Below, one piece after another: positions 1 through 5,607 of a stretch of 5,607 nucleotides of DNA. The notes beneath the pieces are model-generated. The model searched no databases. It was not told the origin of the DNA and saw only the letters and a program-made list of their open reading frames with translations. The position numbers and the translations under genes were made by a program. This DNA comes from Pelotomaculum sp. GTDB taxonomy: Bacteria > Bacillota > Desulfotomaculia > Desulfotomaculales > Pelotomaculaceae. The stretch lies in the NCBI GenBank assembly GCA_003489345.1, contig DNIT01000201.1, positions 35,696 to 41,302 of the forward strand. The letters are read 5' to 3'. Numbering within the stretch: the stretch's first letter is position 1; every line of letters begins with the position of its first letter.

Positions 1-1
1 G

Positions 2-538
2 GAAGACCACGTTCCAGGACCGGAAGAGTTTTTGCAGTTACCGCTCTATGACCGGCAGGATGCATGGGAGCACGGCCATATTTTCTTCATAGGGATCGAC
101 GAGTACGGGCATGAGGTTTACCTGACCGCCCGCCGCAGCCGGCCGGCGGTTCTGGAAAATGTCTTTGCCGGACTGGCGGGGGTTTTTGGTATCCCCGCCT
201 CAAGCTACTGCCTGGTCAACGCTATGAGCCAGGTCAATTGGCTCATGATGTTTGGAGGATATCTTTCACGGCGCTGGGGGTTAATCGGGGTAGGGCGGCC
301 TATCGTGACCATGGGTACGCGGGTGGCTTACTTTAAATTAGTTGGTTTGGTTAAAAAAACCAAAGAAAAGTTGAGGGCGGATGGCGAAAAAGGTTTTTTA
401 TTTCAGCAACAGCCGCTTTCCGGTGGCGATTGTTGCCGGGGCTATTCATACAGGCCGGCTCCCGGCGGGGAAAGACCTGGGCGTCGGCAGTTTTCGGGAT
501 CTGCCGTTTTTGAATATGCAAGACGGCGGGGAGGGTGA
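2..538 (+). CDS. DUF3189 family protein, copy 1 (5' partial; 3' end doubtful)
   Basis: The frame is open from the left edge, so the gene starts upstream; the TTG at 32 is internal. The visible part aligns with the downstream gene: GHIFFIGIDEYGHEVYL here matches GEIFIIGKDDRGNDIYA there, followed in both by a segment of similar length ending near a basic helix. About 30 N-terminal residues are missing. The family (DUF3189) is a small protein of about 150 residues known from clostridia and has no established function. The family-like part ends at about VKKTKEKL (350-373). The frame then continues to a TGA at 536-538, giving an Arg/Gly/Pro-rich tail that lies out of frame on copy 2 and looks non-coding. 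Dropping one base from the A7 run at 353-359 would end the protein at the TGA of 372-374, seven bases before the copy 2 ATG. The family call is fairly secure; the 3' end is not. Confidence 0.72.
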   Translation, partial: EDHVPGPEEFLQLPLYDRQDAWEHGHIFFIGIDEYGHEVYLTARRSRPAVLENVFAGLAGVFGIPASSYCLVNAMSQVNWLMMFGGYLSRRWGLIGVGRPIVTMGTRVAYFKLVGLVKKTKEKLRADGEKGFLFQQQPLSGGDCCRGYSYRPAPGGERPGRRQFSGSAVFEYARRRGG

Positions 539-851
539 GATCTTTATAATAGGCAAAGATGACCGTGGCAATGATATTTACGCTCTTTCCATAAAAGGGG
601 AGCGTGGCATGCCCCATCGTTTGGTTGAAAGCTTTTTCAGGATCTATAAGATTCCCCGCGGCAGCTTGCTTATGGTCGACAGCGGGGTTGGCGACAACCT
701 TTTTTTATTGGCCGGACGCCTTCTCAACAGAGCGGGCTTTCTCGTCTCTTTAGGGCGTTTTTTTACCTACACCGGTATTAAAAAAATATACGGAGAACTG
801 ACCCGGTTGACGGCTGGTGTGAGAGACGACCTCGGAAAATCCCTTGACTAG
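381..851 (+). CDS. DUF3189 family protein, copy 2
   Basis: This complete 156-residue protein is a tandem, divergent paralogue of the preceding gene. It has an N-terminal beta-strand-like stretch (KKVFYFS, 3-9), a helix with AIHTGRLP (21-28), a core strand EIFIIGKDDRGNDIYAL (53-69) and a basic C-terminal helix (about 133-152). No signal peptide, membrane segment or cysteine cluster is visible, so a soluble cytoplasmic protein is likely. ATG 381 is the only reasonable start, because an in-frame TGA lies at 372-374. The upstream GAGGG (373-377) is only three bases from the ATG, which is a poor spacing, so translation may depend on coupling to copy 1. DUF3189 proteins have no known biochemical role. 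The family name comes from recognition of the sequence and its position near DUF512 and der; a database profile search was not possible. Confidence 0.8.
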   Translation: MAKKVFYFSNSRFPVAIVAGAIHTGRLPAGKDLGVGSFRDLPFLNMQDGGEGEIFIIGKDDRGNDIYALSIKGERGMPHRLVESFFRIYKIPRGSLLMVDSGVGDNLFLLAGRLLNRAGFLVSLGRFFTYTGIKKIYGELTRLTAGVRDDLGKSLD

Positions 852-872
852 ATTCTGGAATTTTTAGATAAT
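844..872 (+). promoter_or_regulatory. Predicted sigma-A promoter for the DUF512 gene
   Basis: TTGACT (844-849) and GATAAT (867-872) each match the -35 and -10 consensus at five of six positions and are separated by exactly 17 bases. Transcription would begin near A880, leaving a leader of about 24 bases before the ATG at 904. The -35 box overlaps the stop codon of copy 2 of DUF3189. The predicted start lies downstream of the alternative ATG at 871, so a transcript from here could only use a later start. It may add to read-through from upstream genes. This is a prediction from sequence only. Confidence 0.55.
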
Positions 873-885
873 GGTTTTTAGAGTT

Positions 886-894
886 GGGGGGAGG
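886..894 (+). promoter_or_regulatory. Strong ribosome binding site fixing the DUF512 start at 904
   Basis: GGGGGGAGG followed by T gives a near-perfect Shine-Dalgarno core (GGAGGT), nine bases before the ATG at 904. No comparable site precedes the in-frame ATG at 871. This supports a 448-residue product in place of 459 residues. Confidence 0.75.
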
Positions 895-903
895 TTGTCC
901 CGT

Positions 904-2250
904 ATGGAGGACCGGGGTCTGCTTATTGCGCAGGTCTTGCCCGGGAGTATTGCCGCTGAAATGGAACTTGCGCCAGGTGACCGTTTAATCTCCATGAACG
1001 GGTCAGAGGTGCGGGATCTAATCGACTTCCGTTTTTTTGAGACGGAAGAAAATCTCACCATCGAGGTACTCACTGCTGCCGGTGAGGAGTGGGTTCTTGA
1101 TGTTGAAAAGGACTACGACCAGGATCTGGGTCTGGGATTTGCAGACGGGGGGTTCGGGCGCACTACCAGGTGCTCCAACCGGTGCATTTTTTGTTTTGTC
1201 GACCAGATGCCGCCCGCCTTGCGCAAGTCTCTCTATATCAAGGACGATGATTACAGGCTGTCCTTTTGGAACGGTAATTTCATTACGCTTTCCAACATAG
1301 GAGATGAAGAGCTGGAGAGAATTGCCCGCCTCCGCCTGAGTCCCCTCTATATATCCGTCCATACCACCAACCCTGCGCTGCGCAAGTTTATGCTCGGTAA
1401 TAAACGGGCCGGGTTTATTCTGGAACAGCTAAAGTTTCTGGCTGCCGCCGGGATTGAGATGCACACGCAGATTGTGCTATGTCCAGGCATTAATGACGGA
1501 CTGGAACTGGAAAACACAGTAAGAGACCTGGCGGGTTTGTGGTCGTCGGTCAGTTCCCTGGCAGTGGTGCCGGTGGGGTTGACGCAATTCAGAGGGGCCT
1601 GCCACCCATTGAGAAATGTTACACCTGCCGAAGCGCATCAGGTTGTCAAGTGGGTGGGTTTGCGGCAGGATGAGTTCCTGGCCAGTCTGGACAACCCCTT
1701 TGTTTTTGTTTCGGACGAGTTCTACCTGCTGGCTGGAGAGCGGGTTCCCCCTTCAGAGCGCTATGCCGGTTTCCCACAGCTTGAAAACGGAGTGGGGCTG
1801 GTACGCCTTTTTTGGGAAGAATGGGAGGAAGTCAGACAGGATCTGCCTCCGGAGATAGAACCTCTAAAAGTAACCATTGCCACCGGAGTTTTGGGAGCTA
1901 TCGTGCTGCGGCAGGTCACATCGGCACTAAATAAAATAAAGGGGCTAAAGGTTACCGTAAAAACAATAGAGAATACCTTTTTTGGAGAGCGGGTTACTGT
2001 GACCGGATTGGTCACGGGGCAGGACCTAATGAACCAAATTGACCAGCAAAAGATAGGCGACCTGCTGGTTCTCCCTGCAGTAATGCTAAAACAGGAAAGC
2101 TCTCTCTTTTTAGACAACCTCACTGTGGCTGACCTGGCTGAACATTTAAAAACCAGGGTGGCCGTGGTCAAAGGGCCGCGCCAGTTGGTTGAGGCCCTGC
2201 TGGAAGGGCCGGAACACGCAGAGCTTTTTGTCGAAGGCAGGATGGGATGA
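904..2250 (+). CDS. PDZ / radical SAM / DUF512 domain protein (putative FeS oxidoreductase)
   Basis: The 448-residue protein has three parts. Residues 1 to about 65 form a PDZ-like domain (VLPGSIAAEMELAPGDRLIS and MNG). From about 85 to 230 is a radical-SAM-like region with C90-x3-C94-x2-C97 (CSNRCIFCF), expected to hold a 4Fe-4S cluster that binds S-adenosylmethionine, followed by the family blocks DDDYRLSF and GNFITLSN. The C-terminal DUF512 region carries SDEFYLLAG (270-278) and ENTFFGERVTVTGL (356-369). The substrate and reaction are unknown. Related proteins occur in clostridia beside der and in cyanobacteria. No membrane segment is seen. The start at 904 is chosen over the in-frame ATG at 871 because it has an excellent ribosome binding site, it begins directly at the PDZ domain, and a predicted promoter would start transcription after 871. 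All three cysteines are present, so the protein should be cluster-competent. Confidence 0.9.
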   Translation: MEDRGLLIAQVLPGSIAAEMELAPGDRLISMNGSEVRDLIDFRFFETEENLTIEVLTAAGEEWVLDVEKDYDQDLGLGFADGGFGRTTRCSNRCIFCFVDQMPPALRKSLYIKDDDYRLSFWNGNFITLSNIGDEELERIARLRLSPLYISVHTTNPALRKFMLGNKRAGFILEQLKFLAAAGIEMHTQIVLCPGINDGLELENTVRDLAGLWSSVSSLAVVPVGLTQFRGACHPLRNVTPAEAHQVVKWVGLRQDEFLASLDNPFVFVSDEFYLLAGERVPPSERYAGFPQLENGVGLVRLFWEEWEEVRQDLPPEIEPLKVTIATGVLGAIVLRQVTSALNKIKGLKVTVKTIENTFFGERVTVTGLVTGQDLMNQIDQQKIGDLLVLPAVMLKQESSLFLDNLTVADLAEHLKTRVAVVKGPRQLVEALLEGPEHAELFVEGRMG

Positions 2251-2251
2251 T

Positions 2252-2346
2252 GGCACAGCCGGAACTTGGGCTCATACTCCGATAGCAGAAATGCACTTCG
2301 TTAATCAGCCAAGAATCCCGCGGCTTTTAGCCGTGAAGCATGTCAA
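2252..2346 (+). mobile_element. Probable right-end relic of an IS200/IS605-type (TnpB) element
   Basis: The stretch AAGAATCCCGCGGCTTTTAG (2311-2330), continuing through CCGTG and ending near TGTCAA (2341-2346), resembles the conserved right ends of TnpB-encoding IS605/IS1341-like elements: AGAATCCC, a short GC hairpin, then GTCAA. The hairpin has a 7-base stem (2319-2325 with 2329-2335, one G-T pair) and a TTT loop. In the frame through 2252 the translation includes AEMHFVNQPRIPRL, which resembles the PRL-type endings of TnpB proteins encoded over such right ends. Neither the rest of tnpB nor a left end is present, so this would be a dead fragment. In intact elements the same region forms the 3' part of the guide (omega) RNA; nothing suggests activity here. 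The call is from memory of the pattern, without a search. Confidence 0.45.
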
Positions 2347-2622
2347 TGAAATAATAATTTCAGGTATCATGCGCCGCAGGGCAAGCGCGATTGGAAGCAC
2401 CCTCATGAAAGCAGGCACAGTGAAGACAATGCGGGTTCGTTTTAATTGGGAGTATCTTAATAAAAAATCATGGTTGGCACCCCGTACCTGCAACAGAATG
2501 GTTATAATAGTATTGGTATCCTTAACATTGATTTTATGCAGCAATGGCGCCGGGTTCGGGACGGTGTCCTGTTTGTTGAAGTTTTATTAGAGTTGTACTT
2601 CAATTAGAAAGGTGACAATAAT
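2347..2622 (+). other. AT-rich intergenic region before der; no supported gene
   Basis: This non-coding stretch is visibly richer in A and T than its neighbours. It begins with the inverted repeat TGAAAT (2347-2352) / ATTTCA (2357-2362). A TATAAT lies at 2503-2508, but the nearest TTGACA-like box (TTGGCA, 2474-2479) is 23 bases away, which is too far for a standard promoter. A weaker pair, TTGAAG (2576-2581) and TTCAAT (2599-2604), has 17-base spacing close to der. The frame open to 2590 has no ribosome binding site and no recognisable protein. The der ribosome binding site, AAAGGTG (2608-2614), sits eight bases before the ATG. A der promoter is likely in this region but cannot be fixed. Confidence 0.4.
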
Positions 2623-3945
2623 ATGTCCAAACCGATAGTGGCCATACTGGGGCGGCCAAATGTGGGCAAATCGACGCTTTTCAACCGCATCGTAGGCGGC
2701 CGCGTGGCTATTGTGGAGGATACACCCGGGGTAACCAGGGATCGCCTTTACATGGATGCTGAATGGTCAGGGCGCCATTTTACCCTGGTAGATACGGGGG
2801 GGCTTGACTTTCAGGAAGACAGCGAAATTACCAGCCATGTCCGCACTCAGGTAGAGCTGGCTATCCGCGAGGCTGACGCGGTGCTCTTTGTTGTAGACGC
2901 CCGGGCCGGTTTAAATCCGGACGACCTGGAAGTGGCTTCGGTCGTTCGCCGTGCTCATAAACCGGCCGTGCTTGTGGTTAACAAGGTTGAGAATTTTGAC
3001 TCTCCCGAGAAGATATATGATTTTTTCCAGCTTGGCCTGGGGGAGCCGGTACCCGTATCTGCTGCAGAGGGACTGAACACCGGCGATATGCTGGACAGGC
3101 TGGTGGAGCTGCTTCCCCCGGAGCAGGGAGTGGCAGACCCGCCGGATCTAATCAAAATTGCCGTTATCGGCAGACCCAATGTGGGCAAGTCCTCACTGGT
3201 AAACAGCCTCCTGGGGGAGGAACGGGTTATTGTCAGCAACATTCCCGGTACCACGCGCGACGCCATTGATACAACCTTTGAGCGGGACGGCAAAAACTAT
3301 ATGCTCATCGATACCGCCGGTATACGCCGCAGAAGCCGGGTCGAGCGTAGTACGGAGAAATACAGTGTGATCCGCTCTTTACGGGCGATTGACCGGTGTG
3401 ACGTGGTATTGGTCGTTGTTGATGCGGTGGAAGGGGTTACGGAACAGGACAAACGCATTGCCGGTTACGCCCATGAAGCCGGTAAAGGCTCAATTCTAGT
3501 GGTGAACAAATGGGACCTGGTGGGAAAAGACGATAAAACTATGAAACGCTATAGTGACAAAATACGTCAGGAACTGGCGTTTATGCCTTATGCTCCTCTT
3601 ATTTTCACCTCTGCACTAACTGGAAAGCGAGTTTTAAAAGTGCTGGAGTTGGTCGATTTTGTAGCCGAGAAGCATGCCACCCGTGTAAGCACCGCCAATT
3701 TAAACACCCTGATCAGGGAAGCGACCCGGCAGAACCCGCCGCCGGCGGATAAGACCAGGCGACTGAAGATCTTATATGCTACGCAGAGCGGGGTCAAGCC
3801 CCCGCGCTTTGTGCTGTTTGTTAACGATCCGGAATTGTTGCATTTTTCCTACCAGCGCTACCTTGAGAACCAAATTCGTTCGGCTTACGGGTTTGAAGGG
3901 ACACCGCTCCGCTTTAGCCTGCGCAGACGGTCCAAGGAGGAGTAG
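2623..3945 (+). CDS. der: Ribosome biogenesis GTPase Der (EngA)
   Basis: Der is an essential GTPase with two tandem G domains and a KH-like C-terminal domain; it binds the maturing 50S ribosomal subunit. The 440-residue length is normal. G domain 1 shows GRPNVGKS (10-17), PGVTRD (35-40), DTGG (57-60), NKVE (120-123) and SAAEG (146-150). G domain 2 shows GRPNVGKS (183-190), PGTTRD (208-213), DTAG (230-233), NKWD (295-298) and TSAL (329-332). The KH-like domain covers about 355-437 and contains VKPPRFVLFVND. The one deviation is Glu in place of Asp at position 123 of the first NKxD motif; similar changes occur in some other Der proteins. The ATG at 2623 has AAAGGTG at a good distance and begins directly at the G domain. 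The gap of 372 bases from the DUF512 gene suggests that der may have its own promoter. Confidence 0.98.
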   Translation: MSKPIVAILGRPNVGKSTLFNRIVGGRVAIVEDTPGVTRDRLYMDAEWSGRHFTLVDTGGLDFQEDSEITSHVRTQVELAIREADAVLFVVDARAGLNPDDLEVASVVRRAHKPAVLVVNKVENFDSPEKIYDFFQLGLGEPVPVSAAEGLNTGDMLDRLVELLPPEQGVADPPDLIKIAVIGRPNVGKSSLVNSLLGEERVIVSNIPGTTRDAIDTTFERDGKNYMLIDTAGIRRRSRVERSTEKYSVIRSLRAIDRCDVVLVVVDAVEGVTEQDKRIAGYAHEAGKGSILVVNKWDLVGKDDKTMKRYSDKIRQELAFMPYAPLIFTSALTGKRVLKVLELVDFVAEKHATRVSTANLNTLIREATRQNPPPADKTRRLKILYATQSGVKPPRFVLFVNDPELLHFSYQRYLENQIRSAYGFEGTPLRFSLRRRSKEE

Positions 3946-4067
3946 GAGACCTGCCGTCTACCTGAAAATGTGCGAATTCATTCTACAAGTGTTACGTTAG
4001 CTTCCGTAAGTTTGGCGCTGCCGCGCCATGGGTGATGCTCTTAAGTTTTTGAAGGAGAAGCAGATAT
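3946..4067 (+). promoter_or_regulatory. der-plsY spacer with two small hairpins
   Basis: Two inverted repeats lie in this 122-base gap: TTACG (3992-3996) with CGTAA (4005-4009), and TGGCGC (4013-4018) with GCGCCA (4023-4028) around a TGCC loop. The second is short but GC-rich. It is not followed directly by a T run; a TTTTT occurs only at 4046-4050. It is therefore not a clear intrinsic terminator and could be a processing or attenuating structure, or chance. The plsY ribosome binding site AAGGAG (4052-4057) lies ten bases before its ATG. No convincing promoter is seen. Confidence 0.3.
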
Positions 4068-4658
4068 ATGTCTTTTTTATTAGTTATAATAGCTAGCTAC
4101 CTGATTGGTTCTATTCCGGTAAGTTATCTGGTTGCCCGCTTATGGAAAGGGATCGACATCCGCAACTATGGCAGCGGCAATGTCGGCATGACCAATGTTT
4201 GGCGTAATGTCGGTCCTGCGGCAGGGATACTGGCCTGGGCCGGAGATTTGGGCAAGGGGATCCTGGCAATATTGCTGGCCAAACATTTTGGCGGGCCTGA
4301 AGTAGTAGCCGCTGCCGGTATAGCCGTACTGATGGGACACAGCTGGCCGGTGTTCCTGGGCTTTAAGGGGGGAAAAATGGTTGCCACCTTTGTGGGCGTA
4401 ATCGCCGCCATAGCCCTGCCAGTCGGCCTTATTGCCGCGGTTGTGTGGCTGGCCGTGGTCGGACTTTCCGGGTACGTTTCGGTTGGCTCCATTTTTGCAG
4501 TTCTTTCCATACCTTTGTTAATCTGGGCTTTTCATCTGGAGTGGCCCTACCTGGTCCTGGGCATATTGGTGGCGATTCTGGTGATATACAAGCACAAACC
4601 TAATATTAAGAGGTTGGCCGGTGGCGCCGAACCAAAAATCAAACGGAAGTTATGGTAG
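4068..4658 (+). CDS. plsY: Glycerol-3-phosphate acyltransferase PlsY
   Basis: PlsY is an integral membrane enzyme that transfers the acyl group of acyl phosphate (made by PlsX) to the sn-1 position of glycerol 3-phosphate, giving lysophosphatidic acid. The 196-residue protein is hydrophobic, with membrane segments at roughly 2-24, 50-70, 78-95, 106-132 and 138-174. The three active-site loops are recognisable: SGNVGMTNVWR (36-46), GHSWPVFLGFKGGK (90-103) and KHKPNIKRLAGGAE (175-188). In motif 2 the residue after GGK is Met104, where Gly is usual. The length is normal and the basic tail IKRKLW is typical. AAGGAG lies ten bases before the ATG. gpsA begins 14 bases after the stop, so the enzyme and the source of its substrate are probably co-transcribed. 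Confidence 0.97.
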   Translation: MSFLLVIIASYLIGSIPVSYLVARLWKGIDIRNYGSGNVGMTNVWRNVGPAAGILAWAGDLGKGILAILLAKHFGGPEVVAAAGIAVLMGHSWPVFLGFKGGKMVATFVGVIAAIALPVGLIAAVVWLAVVGLSGYVSVGSIFAVLSIPLLIWAFHLEWPYLVLGILVAILVIYKHKPNIKRLAGGAEPKIKRKLW

Positions 4659-4666
4659 GGGAGGTG
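4658..4666 (+). promoter_or_regulatory. Ribosome binding site of gpsA
   Basis: GGGGAGGTG begins at the last base of the plsY stop codon. Its GGAGG core (4660-4664) is eight bases from the GTG at 4673 and five from an in-frame TTG at 4670. The spacing favours GTG as the start, giving a protein beginning MSKIIGVAGAG. The tight arrangement suggests translational coupling with plsY. Confidence 0.65.
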
Positions 4667-4672
4667 CAATTG

Positions 4673-5607
4673 GTGAGTAAAATTATTGGGGTAGCCGGCG
4701 CCGGCAGTTGGGCAACGGCTTTGTCGGTGCTATTGGCGCGCAAGGGGTACACGGTGTGGATGTGGTCTAAACTCGCAGCTCTCGCGGATGAGATTACAGT
4801 CAAAAGAGAGAATATACGCTATCTGCCCGGGGTGATTGTGCCTCCGGCGGTTGAGGTCAGGGTCCGTATTGAAGAAGCTGTACATGGAGTTGACGCGGTC
4901 GTTTTTGCTGTGCCGTCCCACGCCTTTCGTGAGGTGCTCCAGTCCGCTCTCCCCCATCTGTCCGGTACGGAACTGATTATCAACGCCGCCAAAGGAATTG
5001 AGGAGGATAGCCTGCGCCGTTTATCCCAGGCATTTGCGGAAGTTGCCGGTCCGCAGGCTCTTGAGCGGTACGTGGTGCTTTCTGGACCCAGTCATGCCGA
5101 GGAAGTGGGCAGGCAGGTGCCCACAGCGGTGGTGGCGGCATCCTCCAGTATCAAGAGCGCTGAATACGCGCAGGGCCTGTTTATGTGTGACAATTTCAGA
5201 GTCTATACCAATCCGGATGTTGCCGGAGTTGAACTGGGGGGCGCGCTCAAGAATGTCGTTGCCCTTGGTACGGGTATTGCCGACGGACTGGGCTTTGGTG
5301 ACAACACCAAAGCAGCCTTAATGACCAGGGGCTTGGCTGAAATCACCCGCCTGGGCATCACGCTGGGCGCCAATCCGCTGACCTTTGCCGGCCTTGCCGG
5401 GCTTGGTGATCTGATCGTAACCTGCACCAGCATGCACAGTCGCAACCGGCGCGCCGGTATGGCCATAGGACGGGGCAAATCACTGGAGGAAGCTCTGGCT
5501 GAAGTGGGTATGGTGGTGGAAGGGGTCCGCACGACCCGGGCGGCTCGCAGGCTTTCCGAACTTTACGGTGTCAATATGCCCATTACCGAGCAGATGCACG
5601 AGGTTTT
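4673..5607 (+). CDS. gpsA: NAD(P)-dependent glycerol-3-phosphate dehydrogenase GpsA (3' partial)
   Basis: This cytoplasmic enzyme reduces dihydroxyacetone phosphate to sn-glycerol 3-phosphate with NAD(P)H, supplying the substrate of PlsY. The frame stays open for 311 codons to the right edge; the family is usually about 330-345 residues, so only a short C-terminal part is missing. The N-terminal Rossmann motif is GVAGAGSWATAL (6-17). Further family blocks are FAVPSH (78-83), NAAKGIE (104-110), SGPSHAEE (137-144), ELGGALKNVVALGTGIADGL (187-206) containing the expected catalytic Lys193, GDNTKAALMTRGLAEI (209-224), AGLGDLIVTC (242-251) and SRNRRAG (256-262). Ala14 stands where most members have Gly (GAGSWG), a variant known elsewhere. 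It starts with GTG, 14 bases after plsY. Confidence 0.97.
   Translation, partial: MSKIIGVAGAGSWATALSVLLARKGYTVWMWSKLAALADEITVKRENIRYLPGVIVPPAVEVRVRIEEAVHGVDAVVFAVPSHAFREVLQSALPHLSGTELIINAAKGIEEDSLRRLSQAFAEVAGPQALERYVVLSGPSHAEEVGRQVPTAVVAASSSIKSAEYAQGLFMCDNFRVYTNPDVAGVELGGALKNVVALGTGIADGLGFGDNTKAALMTRGLAEITRLGITLGANPLTFAGLAGLGDLIVTCTSMHSRNRRAGMAIGRGKSLEEALAEVGMVVEGVRTTRAARRLSELYGVNMPITEQMHEV

Noticed and set aside
871..903. Earlier ATG for the DUF512 protein
   Set aside because: It lacks a ribosome binding site, overlaps a predicted -10 box and adds residues upstream of the PDZ domain start.
2189..2590. Open frame of 133 codons overlapping the end of the DUF512 gene and the gap before der
   Set aside because: It has no ribosome binding site, starts inside the DUF512 gene and shows no recognisable protein beyond the possible TnpB-like ending. 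It is better explained as a relic plus chance reading frame.
2498..2590. Possible 30-residue hydrophobic peptide (MVIIVLVSLTLIL start)
   Set aside because: It would make a membrane segment, but no ribosome binding site precedes the ATG and nothing else supports translation.
3925..3959. Inverted repeat AGACGG / CCGTCT spanning the der stop codon
   Set aside because: The stem is only six bases with a 23-base loop and no T run, so it is not a credible terminator.
3776..4000. Frame overlapping the end of der and running into the spacer
   Set aside because: It is mostly a shadow of der in another frame. The part after der is only about 10 codons from ATG 3968, with no well-placed ribosome binding site.
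4693..4704. Perfect palindrome GCCGGCGCCGGC
   Set aside because: It encodes the conserved AGAG glycine-rich loop of GpsA, so codon content in a GC-rich gene explains it.
5203..5532. Minus-strand frame inside gpsA
   Set aside because: It lies wholly within a well-conserved gpsA frame and has the Ser/Pro/Ala-rich look of an antisense shadow.
1..5607. CRISPR arrays, tRNA or rRNA genes, toxin-antitoxin or defence systems
   Set aside because: No regularly spaced repeats, no tRNA-like cloverleaf or rRNA sequence and no such protein families were seen on either strand.

Overview
The window looks like a chromosomal housekeeping segment from an anaerobic, Gram-positive, spore-forming clostridium, most likely of the Peptococcaceae/Desulfotomaculum-Pelotomaculum type. 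The evidence is the gene order (DUF3189 proteins, then a PDZ/radical-SAM/DUF512 protein, then der, plsY and gpsA), purine-rich ribosome binding sites of the GGAGG type, and protein sequences typical of that group. The assignment rests on recognition alone, without a search. All genes read on the plus strand.

Bases 1-851 hold two tandem, divergent DUF3189-family genes. The first is cut by the left edge of the window. Its frame runs 158 bases into the second gene, where the added tail looks non-coding. An A7 run just before the expected end suggests a one-base frameshift, natural or from sequencing. A good sigma-A-like promoter (TTGACT, 17 bases, GATAAT) covers 844-872. It precedes the DUF512 gene, whose start is best placed at 904, behind a very strong ribosome binding site, and not at 871.

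Bases 904-2250 encode the 448-residue PDZ/radical-SAM/DUF512 protein, with an intact CxxxCxxC cluster motif and unknown function. The 372-base gap that follows holds what looks like the right-end relic of an IS200/IS605-type (TnpB) element at about 2252-2346, then AT-rich sequence with no convincing gene.

Bases 2623-3945 encode the complete double GTPase Der (EngA), needed for 50S ribosome assembly. After a 122-base spacer with two small hairpins come plsY (4068-4658) and gpsA (4673 to beyond the right edge), 14 bases apart. These two work together: GpsA makes sn-glycerol 3-phosphate and PlsY acylates it in the first step of membrane phospholipid synthesis.

No complete new system is visible. 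The points most worth checking are the overlap and possible frameshift between the DUF3189 genes, the transposon relic in front of der, the uncharacterised DUF3189/DUF512 neighbourhood, and single motif deviations in Der (NKVE in the first G4) and PlsY (GGKM in motif 2).
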